Shown: one piece after another, positions 18,390 to 30,585 of the stretch
Layout: every line of letters starts with the position of its first letter
Numbering within the stretch: position 1 is the first letter of the stretch
From: Phytophthora sp. 'mugwort'
Taxonomy: Eukaryota > Oomycota > Peronosporomycetes > Peronosporales > Peronosporaceae
Length of the DNA stretch: 64,000 nucleotides
Assembly: GCA_033558025.1 (NCBI GenBank)
Contig: JAUCEF010000018.1
Coordinates: 682,001-746,000, forward strand
Direction of reading: 5' to 3'
Notes under the pieces: generated by a model
What the model was told of the DNA's origin: nothing
The model's input: the letters and a program-made list of their open reading frames with translations, nothing else
Database searches by the model: none
Position numbers and translations under genes: made by a program

Positions 18390-19550
18390 GATTATGGCAC
18401 CTTTTCTAGGCGTTAACTGTGGCGCTGTTGATTGGTTGGAAGTGTGAAATACGGACGTTTGGTTGGATGAAAACAAATTTTGGCGAAAATCCAGCCAACA
18501 ACTGCGAATTGATGCTGGGGTAAACATGGCAGAATTGCCAATCCCGTGAGAGGAAGGAGTTTGCGTCCAATGCAATTGCATTGTGCAGGGGTTGCAGTGA
18601 GTAATCAATTACTGTAGGATAAGACGGATACCCCAACCGTCCATATAATATACAGCAGTTTTGGACCAATAGCGAAGAGGCTTAGTCAAATAAATTAAAT
18701 ATTGTTTTGTCCAATCAGGACTATGTAGGGTGAGGGTTAGTTAATACCAACTTATTGCAGGAATTCTCCGGAATTTCGAAAAAGTGTCTACCCAAATACT
18801 GTACAAGACCTTTATTACAGGATAAATGAACTCTGTTCCGATGAAGCTCCAACTTCAGCGGTGCAAAATAGAATGCGGTGGGAGTAAGAGCTCATACTAC
18901 CTTAGGTGGCCAAGATGCGTAGGGCAGCACGCGATCTTGACACCCCAGCAGGGACGATGAGGCAAGAACTAGCTGCTAAGACTTTGACGAGTCCCTTTCA
19001 TCGGCTGGGGTTGAGATCAACGGCCCTAGATAACATGCAAACCTCGCTCGCTTTAGAAGCAAGCCTTCCCATCCAGAATTTCCATTCTTACTAACCGCTT
19101 TTACAATTTTCCTGCAGACCAAGAAAAGCGCGAGGGCTCGAGCTGCAGCTGGTTTGCTATTTGAATCAACTACACTCGGATAGTTTTCGCAAAAACAAAT
19201 TGAATGGGTTGCGCGAGCGCTACCCAAGTTCCCTCTCTGACTCGCAGCAGGCAGCAAAAATTCGAGACAAAATTGCAAGCGCGCTTGAAGAGCGCAATCT
19301 TCGCGCAAATGTGCAAACGAAATGATGCACCTGGGTATACTCTTACGGATTTATGCATGTTAGTAGAGCACCTAGAGTGCGCGCGGAAATGATAGACAAA
19401 ATCTGTTTTTTTCATCGAAGTTTCGTCAAATCACGTACAATAGCCATGAGATTTCTACCTAATTATACGCAGCGCATTGGGTTGATTTGCGGTGCGCTGA
19501 CTTCCATGGCAAAATGTAGGCCGAGCAACTGTATTAACCTTTGTGCAGTT
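18390..19550. other. Promoter side of the lipase gene and non-coding DNA
   Basis: No protein-coding gene recognised. Short frames overlap on both strands. The first 200 bp should hold the lipase promoter on the minus strand (several ATTGG boxes around 18430-18470 and 18700). The rest may be decayed repeat. An AT-rich, Lys-rich frame at 19,560-19,640 borders the mitochondrial insertion and could be part of it. Confidence 0.35.
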
Positions 19551-19615
19551 GGTGACCCAAGCACAAAAAAGATAGACGATTTAAGCACTAAAAAATTAAA
19601 GAAAACATTTATTCA

Positions 19616-19858
<243 letters not shown>

Positions 19859-19861
19859 CAC

Positions 19862-19918
19862 GTTACACTTAGGATGTAAAGCTTAAAAGTGTTAAGGGTT
19901 CAAATCCCTTCATTAATA
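19862..19918 (+). pseudogene. trnL: 3' part of mitochondrial tRNA-Leu(UAG)
   Basis: A perfect 5-bp anticodon stem with a 7-base loop (TTACA-CTTAGGA-TGTAA, anticodon TAG at 19870-19872) is followed by a short variable region. Then comes a T arm, AAGGG-TTCAAAT-CCCTT (19894-19910), and about 8 bases of acceptor strand. The 5' acceptor and D arm are missing: the sequence joins atp6 directly. With anticodon UAG this is a mitochondrial-type tRNA-Leu, AT-rich, truncated and non-functional. Confidence 0.65.
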
Positions 19919-19999
19919 TTACTATAATAATATATTTTAAATAAAATATAACTTTTAGTGAATATAAATTTATTTTTTATTTAATTTTTTATTATTAAA

Positions 20000-20077
20000 A
20001 TGATTAATATATATATTAACAATATCGAATTAAAAGTTAATCAAAATTTAACAGTTTTACAAGAAATAAATATTTAT
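20000..20077 (+). pseudogene. nad11: 5' end of mitochondrial nad11 in the nucleus
   Basis: An ATG at 20000 opens a frame reading MINIYINNIELKVNQNLTVL and a few more residues. This resembles the start of NADH dehydrogenase subunit 11 (the 75-kDa iron-sulfur subunit), which oomycetes keep in their mitochondrial genome. It is preceded by 80 bp of very AT-rich spacer that follows the tRNA, as expected for a contiguous mitochondrial stretch. The reading frame is cut off by the left terminus of the MITE before the first cysteine cluster. Confidence 0.58.
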
Positions 20078-20753
20078 TGCATCTTGGAGTAAAATAGATG
20101 CTTCCTACAGTGCTCCATACATGCGTCTAGATAACCTACACGTACTGACAAAGTTTGACGTACATTAAGAAAATAATGAAGCCACGAACAGGTCGGATCA
20201 GTTACATAGAAGTTGGCTCGGAAATGTGGGTACTCACACTTTGGACTACCTCTGTGACGCTTCTGTCGAAATTTAAAGTAATGTTAACTGCCGACAAGCT
20301 TTCATTAAGGTCAGGGTACAGGGTGTAGTTGCCACATCGATGTACACATTTTTGACAGCTCTCGCTACCCCGAGATTGCGAACGATACGACTTATATACA
20401 TCTCCACATACAAAAGCAAATATAGTTGCATTTTTTCTAGTGGTTACAGGACCTTCATCATCTCAAACTCCTCAAACCCGTTGTAATCGCGTACATTGCA
20501 TTGTATTCTACTCTTAGCAAATAAAAACAGATTAAAAATACATGAGGAATGCATGTATCGTTCTTGTTATGCGATATATTGGTCTCATGATGACCCGCCT
20601 ACCCCAATTCCGAGCCATCGTCTATATAACTGATCCAACGTGTTTGTGACTTCATTTCTCTCTTAATGTACGTCAAACTTTGTCAGGACGTGTAGGTTAT
20701 CTAGACTCATGTGTAGAACACTGCAGGAGGCTTCTGTATTACTCCAAGATGCA
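20078..20753. mobile_element. Non-autonomous DNA transposon (MITE) with long terminal inverted repeats
   Basis: The ends are inverted copies: TGCATCTTGGAGTAAAATAG at 20078 and its complement ending TTACTCCAAGATGCA at 20753. Pairing continues, with scattered mismatches, for about 145-160 bp on each side (left to about 20235, right from about 20596), around a 360-bp centre without any coding potential. The short non-coding body and long terminal repeats define a MITE or fold-back element. The target duplication is not clear; the terminal TGCA is itself a palindrome and may be the target. Its left end abuts the mitochondrial nad11 fragment. Confidence 0.88.
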
Positions 20754-22720
20754 AGAATCTATCTCGTCTATCTTTTCCGCGCCAGGTCACTTTTGTTGAA
20801 GACAGATTATGGTCTGTAATTTTGTAACGAGTTGTCGTATTACAGCAAGCTGCACCGCAAACGAACCGCAGAGATTAGCTTTTCATTGGCGGAAACGCTC
20901 ATTTTGATACCTTTTGATTTGAAAAATAAATACTCAAAACCATGTTTTCGTCTATCATTTCCGCGTGCACTGTAGTTACTAATGCAAATGTGGCTACGGA
21001 CTAAAGTCTGTGCACGATGCAGCTCTACTGGCAACGATGTAGCGCACGTTCGGGCGCGCTATCAACACGCGCTTCGCTCGCAAATAGCAACGATCCTGTT
21101 CGGCATCCTCGAGCTGTTCCTGCACATTGCTAGCATAAATACATCAGTCATTCAACGGGTATCCATTTGCAAGTCACCCAAACGATGGCAGCAACGCATG
21201 CTCCACGTGTTCGGTCTGCTCTTCAGTACTTCGATGAGGACTCTGAATACCTATTCCCACTGATGCCGCGTTACACTGTGTCGAATCTGCCGGCGGGATG
21301 ACTACACCCAGGAAGAGGCTGTCACATACTGGGGAAACCTAGATAATGACAAAGAAAGCGAGAGCCAACCAGCGCTGAAACGTGGAAGAAAGCGTCCCAA
21401 CATCGCGGGTTACATTACCGAAGTTATCAGAGATACACTGAAAGAGATATCGTCGGGATCGTCACCCCAAACATGACGAGCCGCTCTTTCTTTTTTTGCG
21501 CCAAGGATCCGCTGCGTACGCCAGCGCTTCGCCCAAACTGTCAATCCATTGGATCTCACGCATGGGGCTTTGCTGCTGGAGTCGCTTACGATAGCTTCGC
21601 CTATATATGAACAAACAGCGATCAAAGTGTTGGCAAGTTTTAGCGGGGTACGAGGCCCCAGACTTACTCGTAGTTACGCCAACTATCGGCAATCTGCAGC
21701 AGAGGCTGTCCGTTGGCCATCTGGTAACGCTGCGGAACGAACTATTGCGGCACGTCCTGGGCTAACCAGAACCTCGCATCAATGCTCCTGAAGAGGTCGT
21801 AAATGCCACCTTCGCTGCGCTGCTCATGCATGTGGAAATCATGGTGGAAGCGGAAAACAACATCACTTCGAAGCCTGCCCACGTACCTCGTTACCTGTAT
21901 GAATTGGATAGAGGTATTGCTGCCACAAACTCACGCTTCAGCTGCACGATCACCACCGCAACGTGCTGTGAATGGTGCGGGGAAGGGGCATCTTGCTGCA
22001 CGATGGCGCACCGTTAGCCATGCCTATGTCAGTGGTGCGGCCACCGAAGGCGACACGCTGTTCGCGTCAGATACTTTGGAGAGTATCTTTGGCCAGCTCA
22101 CCACACAGCGATAGACTTGGCCGTGTAAAATACGCTGTAGCGGGCTTATCCAGCCGCTTCGATCACTTTACGCCAGCTCGAATGGAGAAGTCGCTAGAGC
22201 TGGCCCGTCGAGTCTGTCGATTACTGATTCTGCTTCTGCACCTGTAACTGTATCGATACTATGGGAAACAGTAAAATGGGAGAATGAGCAAAACAAACCA
22301 GCGGATGCAAAAGCAGCGGTTAACATTATGCAAATACTTTACCAAGCGCCGATGCAAATACCTGCTCAACTTGACGATTTGACGAAGAGGCCCATCAAGC
22401 CTTGAAGCACGCACTCGGGACCTTGCCAATCTCGAGACAGCACCTCAAACGAGCGTTTGCACGCCTTCGATGGTAGGACGCCGACCATCAAGGAAACTTC
22501 CTTGCGCAAGCGGTGCGGCAGCTACAAACGTCCCATCCAGATGCGTATCGCTCGCATGTACGCCTCCATCACACCTGATGTCGCAAGCAGTCGTATCCTC
22601 GCAGACACACAACGCAGAGCACAGCGCACAGATCACAGCAGACAGCGGACAATACATCTAAACAAGACAGAAAAAAAATACACAGCAGAAATAACACATA
22701 TAATCAAGTTTAACGAATTT
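20754..22720. other. Degenerate sequence, no recognised gene
   Basis: Several short plus-strand frames (21200-22250) look like one decayed coding sequence: runs such as ALQYFDEDSEYLFPLMPRYT and KRGRKRPNIAGYITEVIRDT appear in neighbouring frames with stops and shifts between them. I cannot assign them to a family. They are more likely from a transposon than a host gene, given the decay and the lack of any intact frame. Confidence 0.3.
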
Positions 22721-22788
22721 GCCCCCGGCTGGAGTCGAACCAGCGACCTGGAGGTGTAACTTCCTGCTCTACCGCTGAGTACGGGGAC
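22721..22788 (-). pseudogene. Degenerate tRNA-Val-like sequence (anticodon TAC)
   Basis: On the minus strand a 68-nt sequence has a paired acceptor stem (GTCCCCG with CGGGGGC, one G-T pair), a D-arm core CTCAGCGGTAGAG and an intact T arm GCTGG-TTCGACT-CCAGC. The T arm has a good internal promoter B box (GGTTCGACTCC). The D stem lacks one base, and the anticodon arm (GGAAGTTACACCTCC) pairs poorly; its loop suggests anticodon TAC (Val). It is 4 nt shorter than a normal tRNA. It is either a tRNA pseudogene or the head of a tRNA-derived SINE. The 3' neighbour is not obviously SINE-like. Confidence 0.55.
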
Positions 22789-24189
22789 ATGGAGGAGGGG
22801 GGGGGGGCTGGTTAGGGCCTTACGCACCGCATCTCGAAGAGCCGCCGCTATCGCTTGTGTCATCCGCGCTGAAAAGGATGAACGAGAGAAAATCAGAGCT
22901 GTCGCAACAAATGGATGGATTTAAATACAATTCGTTTAACTGCACACTCAATTCTTTTAATGTAAGAGTCCTTTCGCTGCGTCAGACACCCGTCTGGAAC
23001 AAATAATGAATTTAGATTTGTATCCATTTTATAATGGATATCAGTCCAATCGTATGGCAGCTTCCGGATTCCGGTCCGGAATCGGCCATTTACTGTAGTT
23101 GCTCGACCACTGTTACAACTTGCGTCAAGTAGTACCTACACGAGCAACACATGCATAACAAGCTGAGTGCGTACCGTAATGTTGCGCAGTGAACCTGTAC
23201 ATATTGTACCCCCCTCGTTTTCCCTACATAAAATATATGGCGGCCCTCTCTACGTGAAAATAACAGCTATCCAAAGCTTCCAGAAGAACGTATTTGTTTT
23301 TACAAAACCTCGTTGTGAAATTTGCGTACCGTGCTCAGCTTGCGTCTTGCTACGTGGTTTTCGGTCCCAAAATTCCGTACAGATGCGGTCTCCTACCGAG
23401 ATCATCAAACAGAAATATCCGTACGCCAAACAACATGGCCACGATCAGAGGCCCGTGCGATTCCGACCACTGTGAGGCTTAGAAGGGTGAAGAACTCGTA
23501 GCAAAGCCATGGAAGCAAAGCCATAGACTGTATGCAAGAATTTACTTCTGCTCCAACATGCTGATGCTCGATAGGGACCTGGTCGTGCGTGTGTGCTTCG
23601 CGCATTGCCTTAACTGTTACTACAAGCGTGGTGCAGTTGCCGACGGGAATTTCGCCGCTCGCTGCGACCAACCGAAGGCCGACAAAGCAATAAATCCAGG
23701 CATAAAGGGTTCAAATCGTGCCAAGCTTCTCGAAGCGTCAAGGCTGTTAAAAGAGGGCGACAGACGCCATCCAATGCGCCGACACCCCCATGCACGCTGT
23801 GCAGCAGCATCTTCTGTTTTCGTGGACGAAAAGAGGTCATCTCCAATCTCCCATAGCTATGAGTGAGGATGAGATTCCGCCAGCACTTGACTTTAGTGAA
23901 ATGCTCATGAAGGTTTCGTTTCTGGAAGCACGCTAGTAACCAGCTCATCAGCGACCACAGCCCGCAAAAGCAGCATCCGGGGATTCAATTACAACCGACG
24001 CGTCGGCGAACAGGATGTAGAGGGGCTGTAACAAGTTTGTGATATCGGCCAGTCATGTAGAATCTGCAACACGGCAGAAATGTTGATAGGCTCACAGGAG
24101 GTTCCGGAACCGTGCAAAGCGGCGTGGAAGTAAATGGGACAGCGTCGATCAAGAACGTTGCCATCAGGGCTCGGGTGGTAAACCACCAG
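22789..24189. other. No recognised gene; includes a G run
   Basis: The sequence begins with a run of 13 G beside the tRNA-like sequence (22796-22809). Afterwards only overlapping short frames are found. The last few hundred bases may belong to the 5' end of the Harbinger-type element that follows. Confidence 0.3.
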
Positions 24190-24886
24190 CTCAAGGGAAA
24201 TAACAAGGGAAGTGGGAACGAAAGGTGGAACGAAGTCCAAAATAACCAAGTTCTTCGTTACACAAGATTCCGACCTCGCGCTACTGAGGGAGATGCTCAG
24301 CTTTGATTCTTCCGCTGCGGCACATGGCAGCAAGAAGCGCTGCTACGGAGAAGTGGCTGCCAGCCTGGGTGAGCATATGAAGTTAAAGTTGTGTGACCGA
24401 ACCGTTAATGAATGTTTGACGTTGCTGCTCGGCGAGTTCAAGCGCAATGACCAAAATCATACCGAAAGAAGTCTGAGGTATCAGAAGTGTATACGAGCAC
24501 AAGTGACTTCTTCAAGACATCTCAGACGATGTTGAGGATAAGAAAATGGGCAAAGCCAAGGAGAAGAAAGACAAAACAGCTGCAGTCACACGGTGAACTG
24601 CTGCGCAACCAGGCCTTCAAGCGAACAGGTTCAGCGAACCAGCTTGGCAACGGAAACGACCGAGCATGAAACAAGGTCCGAGGCCCAATCAGATGATGAA
24701 GTAAATGCAAGCACCACGAAGTCACGACAGTCCCTGACCGTGACCAGATCATTCGTCAACTCAGCTGGAATGATCGGGGCATTTGTGGGTCTTCAAACAC
24801 AAAACCATGAGGAAAAGCGGCAGATTCAAGCCAAGCCGCTTCTACTGTTAAGCGCCGTTCCTAACAGTATAAGCATCGAAAGATGA
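24190..24886 (+). pseudogene. Myb/SANT-like DNA-binding protein remnant of a PIF/Harbinger element
   Basis: Overlapping frames read KITKFFVTQDSDLALLREML, an Ala-Ala-His-Gly-rich middle, GEVAASLGEHMKLKLCDRTV and TLLLGEFKRNDQNHTE. This is the pattern of the oomycete Myb/SANT-like proteins that accompany Harbinger transposases. A later frame (about 24,680-24,830) has a charged, coiled-coil-like tail (QTQNHEEKRQIQ). In PIF/Harbinger elements this second protein binds the termini and brings the transposase to DNA. Three frames are needed to read it, so it is inactive. It sits directly upstream of the transposase remnant, as expected. Confidence 0.6.
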
Positions 24887-24889
24887 TCC

Positions 24890-26110
24890 GAAACGCAGAT
24901 GTCGAATTGGCATTCATATTGCTTTCTCAACCCTTCATTGTGGATGGCTGTATCTATGATCTGGATGATTACAAGATTGTGGTATGAATGATCAGGAAAC
25001 AATCAGAAAGAATGAAGGCTACGACAGTTGTTTTGCTCGTTTCCGGAGTCGTCGCCGCTTGGCAGCACAAAATCGATTCAGTAAGATCGTTCCTCGTCAG
25101 CGACTGGAATGGGTCCCTCATTGTGAGAGACTGCAACTTGAGGGACAGTTCCAGCGCTACTATAGAATGAGCGCCGATGCGTTTGACGTGTTGGTGCAAT
25201 TGATTTTTTACCCCAGATTTGGATCCTGTCGGGATCAAATCAGAGAACAGAACGGGTATAAAGCTTTCAGGTCGTGAGCAGGGTTCAACTGACAATCGCG
25301 TGGCTTGCTGGTGGATCATTTTATACAGTTCGTGTGCTTGCCGGGGTTAGTTAATTGGCGTTCTATGACGTCGTAGTGGAATGGATGAACGCTATATGTG
25401 ACCACAAGTGTTTTCAAATCGCCGTGCCTGTCAATGATCTTGGTGCTATGAAAACAGCGTCGGACGCTTTCGCTTCTATTAGCTCCAACCCTATTCTGAC
25501 TGAGTGTGATTTTTTTTTACTTTTAGAGCCCCAAGATCTAAAGAAGCTCTCGACGTGTCTGCTTTCTTCTCGGGTCACTATCTTACGTACGAAACAAATG
25601 TCAAAGCGCTGTGCGACGCGTCTTGTAGATTTATAGGCTAAATTTCCACAGACAAATTTCAGACAGCATTGTATTCAACAAGTGCAAACCCAATGTGGAT
25701 ATTTTGGACCTCCCCTTCGGCCTCTCTGTGTTGGTGATAACGCGTTCATACTAGCTTCAATGCTGACAACGTTCACTAAGCCAGAAATTATGACACCCCA
25801 CCAATCATACTAATATTTCTACATCTCGCAGTTGCGGATTAGAATTGAAATGTCGTTCGGGTTGCTAGTTAATAAGTATCGTATTTTCCAGCAATAACTG
25901 GAAGCCTACTACGTTCATGGTCAAGACGTGTATGAACTATTGTATCGATGACCGTATTCGAACGTCACTTGTTTCAGCCAATTATGCCACGGTCTTACGA
26001 GGGTACAATACTCTAGGCGATTGTAGTTATCAAGCTACCACAGAGACCTCCGTCCCTGAAATTAAAGTATCTACTGCACTTTGTAGTGACGGAGCACATA
26101 CACAATTATA
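24890..26110 (+). pseudogene. PIF/Harbinger transposase (HARBI1-like, DDE_Tnp_4) remnant
   Basis: Fragments in several frames appear in the right order. FQRYYRMSADAFDVLVQLIF (about 25150-25210) is the helical region before the nuclease. A ruined centre follows. Then come the RIRIEMSFGLLVNKYRIFQ-type block around the third catalytic residue (about 25,835-25,895) and a C-terminal CMNYCIDDRIRT. HARBI1-like proteins cut and paste DNA using a DDE site. The first two catalytic Asp cannot be placed with confidence. Stops are dense. Together with the Myb-like remnant this defines one decayed element of roughly 2 kb; terminal repeats were not found by eye. Confidence 0.62.
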
Positions 26111-26790
26111 ACGAGGTGGGTCCGTAATATGTCATTTCATTCGCTGTATAATATAATATAAAAAACTTTAATGATATCAGCTTCGAGTTTGTCTATCGAG
26201 CTGAAATGCGGATCCTCAAACGATGTTTCTCATCCACCAGCTGGTCTATCAGCATACCTCTAGCGTTACGGTCGTGAAGTAGATCCCCCACAACTGCAAG
26301 CGCACGTCGCTGACGCACAAGAGTTCCTTTAAATAGTGGCTTGCTCTTCAGATTTCTGGTCGCGTTCGATGCGGTCGCGCTGGACGCGTAGAACAGTCTG
26401 CTCAGCAATAAGATCACCCTTCGTCGTTGCTCTGCTTCGATCAGCTTGCTCAGTATCTCTGTCAAATTGGTAACGTGCATACAGTATTTTGGCGCTTTCG
26501 ATTGTTATTCGTGGCCGCGTTTTTATGGTCGATTTCCTTTGCCGAGTCATTTTCATCTTGTGCATATACGCACTCGGCACAAAACCATTCACACCCGGCA
26601 CAAACAAAAATCACATCCGGCCCCGCGATTTTCACACCAGAGGTACAGGTATATAACAGAAGTATATGTACCAAAACTATAAATGATCTACAGATATTTT
26701 GGTTCCGTGCTTCAGCTTTAGAGAAAGGGTGCCGATTTGGACTAGCCACTTTTAATTTTCAGCGAGCTATGTTTGTGACTACTGTTATAA
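26111..26790. other. No recognised gene
   Basis: Short frames of under 130 codons on both strands, some Arg/Lys/Gln-rich on the minus strand (26193-26607), none with a known motif. A tandem CACTCGGCACAAAACCATTC / CACCCGGCACAAAC pattern is seen at about 26,570-26,605. Confidence 0.25.
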
Positions 26791-26796
26791 CTCGGA

Positions 26797-27205
26797 CGCC
26801 CCACTAGCCACTAGTAGCAGCAAAAGAGGCTAGTACAAAACCCAAACGGAGCCCCGGAATTAATTTCCCGACTAGCCACTTCTTGGGTGCCGCACTAGTC
26901 ACTAGTGGCCACTCGCAGCAGCAAAAGTAGCCAGTGCAAAAAATCAACCGGAGCCTAGGAATCATTTCCCGACTAGCCACTTCGTGGGCGCCGCACTAGT
27001 CACTTCTTGGGCGCTGCAGTAGACACTAGAGGCCACTTGTAGCAGCACAAAATGAATAGTGGACAACTCAAACAGAGATTTAGAAACTATTTGCCGACTA
27101 GCCACTTGTTGTTTGTCGCACTAGCTACTTGTGGATACTTTAAGGGGCGAGAGTAGATAGATGACAACTCAAACCGAGAAAAATTCCCAGATGGACATCA
27201 AAGTG
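26797..27205. repeat. Degenerate tandem repeat, about 100-bp unit, 3 to 4 copies
   Basis: Successive units begin at about 26797, 26891, 26992 and 27116, each with the order CGCACTAGTCACT, a GCAGCAAAA-like core, a CAAACGGAG-like core, and ATTTCCCGACTAGCCACTT. Units 1 and 2 are the most alike; 3 and 4 are more diverged. The motif ACTAG(C/T)CACT recurs many times. There is no coding frame. This is a minisatellite, or the sub-terminal repeat region of a transposon. Confidence 0.82.
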
Positions 27206-28240
27206 CTGTCGACTTAGGGTATTCGTTACTCGTGAGCAGCCTCCTATCGATGGTCACAACAAAGCCCTTGTTAGTTAATCTATCGGTCCGTCTAAGTGAT
27301 TGAAATAACGTGCCTGTCCTTTTGCTTCGGCCGTCAGATCATCGATTAGCTGGCTCAGCGTCACATGTTCCATCGAGCCGTCGTCTTGAAAAGAGAGTCC
27401 AAGTTGGTGACTTGGTATCAGGCTGATATAAAAGAACACGTCCTCTGTAGATACTAGTCTGCGTCTCGCCAGGTCGCTCAGACAAAACGGTCTAAAATTT
27501 GTGCTGCACAAGGAGGCCCAGTGCATCGCTCGGATGCTGCTTTAAACGAAGCCGTGCTTCGCAGCAGGTCCTCTAACACTTTTATTTCCGCGTCTGTTGC
27601 ATTTGCTCGGTCACGGACCAAGTAGTGGGCCTCCTTTCGTGGGCGACCAGGCCGGCATCGCGCTTAAGTCTTCAGTTGAGCCTCGGTGAGATCCAGTTTT
27701 TGAGGATACATGCCGACGGCAAAATGTGCGAGAAGACCCACCCTGACAACACGAAAGCTTTGCGTTCGCACGTGTACTTGCTTCGATGATGACAGCCGTA
27801 ATGAAAGGCGCCAGTTGAAGTCCTTCAAGAGTAGAATTTCGCCGCACTTTGACGCGATAGAACGAACGGTCATGGTATCTATCAAGTCTACAACAAATAC
27901 AAAGTATTAAATGGCAATCACGAGAACAACATCACGAAGAAGCTATCCTTGTTGCCAGAGCCTTGGTTGCACGCTTGTCGAACTCGCCGCTTCGATTGAA
28001 GCAAAAGGTTGTGCGCAATTTGCTGTTCTCGGTATGGTACTTGCTCAAATCTTTCTTCAAAATTCTCGCTTTGGCGTGTTGCTTGTGCATCAAGGGGGCC
28101 TTAGCAAACAGGCGAATACCAGCAGAAGTTCGATGTTCGCGACTTCAGTTATTGATGCGCGGCATTGTGTTCTCCAAGGAGTAGCTTATCTTTGCGCGTT
28201 TTGAGGCGTCCTTGTCGTTCGTTATACCTTTTTGTAAGAC
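27206..28240. other. Probable transposon-derived sequence without a recognised domain
   Basis: Minus-strand frames (27275-27885) are short and overlapping, and could be the downstream part of the Mutator-like element that follows at higher coordinates on the same strand. No motif confirms it. Confidence 0.25.
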
Positions 28241-28923
28241 TCAGTGCCTTGCTGCTGGGCCACATTCAGGGTCCTTGGAAGCTCCAACGACTTGTTGAGC
28301 AGCAGCTGTGGTTTGGCCGTGCAGTTCCGGAATACTTGCGGCAAACACATAACCAGTTGGTGTCGTACCACCCGTGCTGGTAGGCTCCTGAAATCGCAGC
28401 CGAGTAATCCATCGAGCCTGTCGACAGATGAAATTCAAAGTCCAAAAACTGCAGTGCGCTGTGCTGGCGGTCAAAACTTGCCTGGAAACCTGGGCGGTAT
28501 TCTGAGCGGACAAATCTAAAATTGCACGGGAAGAAATGCTGCTAGTACTCACATTTTGCGCTGTCATGAATGCCCCGATCACGCCAAAGTTCACAAGGGT
28601 ACATTCGACTTCGTCCAAACGATAGGTCCCGTCGCACGAAACGGAAATTGGATCACCACAATCGAAAGCAGCTCGAAGATTTTGCATCAGCTAAGTACCC
28701 CCCCCCCCATTCCAAATGTGGATTCGCCCGAGTCTTGGACATCGTTAGCCCTGAACACTTCCAGCATCATCAGGTCACGTGCTCCAAGCGCCTCAAAATT
28801 GGCGCGAGCTGCAAATTTTGCTTGTGACCCATTCAAAGAGCTCGTCATAACGTCCAAATTTCGCCACAACTTCTCCACTTTCGCTTTCTTCCAGTTTGCC
28901 CTACGTATTTCGTATTTGACCAA
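28241..28923 (-). pseudogene. Mutator-like (MULE) transposase remnant
   Basis: A minus-strand frame begins LRAAFDCGDPISVSCDGTYR, then LDEVECTLVNFGVIGAFMTA. This matches the start of the MULE transposase nuclease domain, where SCDGTYR contains the first catalytic Asp and the VNFGVIG block follows. The frame upstream (28923-28687), which ends at a run of C, encodes a charged segment that could be the region before the domain. The second catalytic Asp and the Glu are not found, so only about a third of the domain is left. Confidence 0.58.
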
Positions 28924-30585
28924 CCGAAAGCAGGGGTATTTTAATGGTTTATCGGTTCTGCATTGCTGTCAGCTAACAGAGTACAGTTAGCGGCATATCA
29001 CCACTCGCGAACATCATTTTTACGTCTTCACTCCAGGTCGGATTAATTCCACGGGCAGGAGCCATACCTTCCCCCAGGAAGTGATCACCCGAACGCTGGC
29101 ACAAATGTTTTTTGCGCACTATTCTTTCTAGTGCCACACGCGCTGCGATTGAATGCGCAACCGAACTGGGCCGTTTGTGTGAGACTTACACGAGTATACT
29201 ATCGCCACACCACTAATGCACTTCGACTGTCCCGTAGCAGCAAACTTGTACTCCTGAGCATTTCAAAACTTGTCTGCGTCGTGCAGCGTCCAGATTTTGT
29301 TCGGGTTGCCAAGACGAAATCTACACAAGCCAGTATCGATACGGTTGCCAGCTTCCGCGGATACTGATTGAGGCACTCCTGCGTCATCACCACGGCTGCG
29401 ATTATATTGTTTTGATGTCACAGCAGCCATCTTATGGAATGTGGCGTATTCTTATACAGCAAGTGCTCCATAGATGCTTTCGTCGTATGTTAATCTCGGT
29501 GCAGCAATGTTTACCGTTAGCGTCGCTCGTTGTGGTGGTATCCTCACCATGCAACCCGTTCTCGGCGTGTTGTGCATCAGGGCCGCCCGCGTAAGATCTC
29601 GAACTACCTACAACACAAATAGTCATAAACACAGAGCGCTAGAACCGTACCCACACCCGTTCTGTACATAGCTGGTTCAATGTTGTCCTTCAAACTCTCG
29701 GGGGCATCGTGGCGAGCACGCTGCCCTTCTTCGAGTCGTCAAGAACCAAGGATATCCGGGTCCAACCTGTAACAGCAACATTCATCAACACAGAGCCCGG
29801 ATTCCTATCCATATGAATGCTGTGTTCACCTTTTTCTCTGAACACACGCTGCCGACATCACCGACATGCTTCTCCATCTGGTTGCCTTTCTGCTAAAGCG
29901 GGGACACGAGAACGAATGTCCTCCTTCAATCAGTGCAAACCGACAACAACCGGTACGATACTGACATCTGCCAATAACCCGTTGTGGCACGCGCACCAGC
30001 TGTGTGTTAGGGCGGGTACACCTGAGCTTCATCGCATTCATGTGTCAGAGCTGCAACAACGCGTACTTCTTCCTGTCAAAACGTTAGCATCGATAAATGT
30101 GTGATTATGACATTAGTCTCTCTTGTAAATAGACCATTCTAGCAATCATTTAAAACCCGACAAAGTGTAACTCTTTATGGCATCATGGCATCCTTAACAC
30201 TAATAGACAAGCCTGGGTTTAACCTCGAGTGCTACGTCCACAGACGTTAAACTATAAAGGAAGCGTTCGAGCGTCCGTTATGAGCTACCCAAGTAGAATA
30301 CTACACCTTGATTCATCAAACCCCATACCCAAGCTGGCACGACCCGAGAGCCCCCTTTATTTCCCCCTGGGGGAGCACTTCGCTGTTTTTGGTCGCCGAC
30401 CACCCCTGTGCTCGAATATTTGGACCAAACACACCTTGTGGTCCTATGGTTCGATCAACGTAGCTAACCTAGGCGACAAAAGGACAGTACCGTCGATTTT
30501 CTGCTAAATACCATCGGCTAGTACCTAGCCAACATGCAGAGAGTGGCTATCCGGAACGGCATTCTCAAACGTGGCTACTTTAAAA
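28924..30585. other. No recognised gene
   Basis: Only short frames (under 100 codons), mostly without stable composition. Possibly decayed transposon. No repeat structure was seen. Confidence 0.25.

Noticed and set aside
22721..22788. A functional tRNA-Val gene
   Set aside because: The D stem lacks a base, the anticodon stem pairs poorly and the total length is 68 nt; called degenerate.
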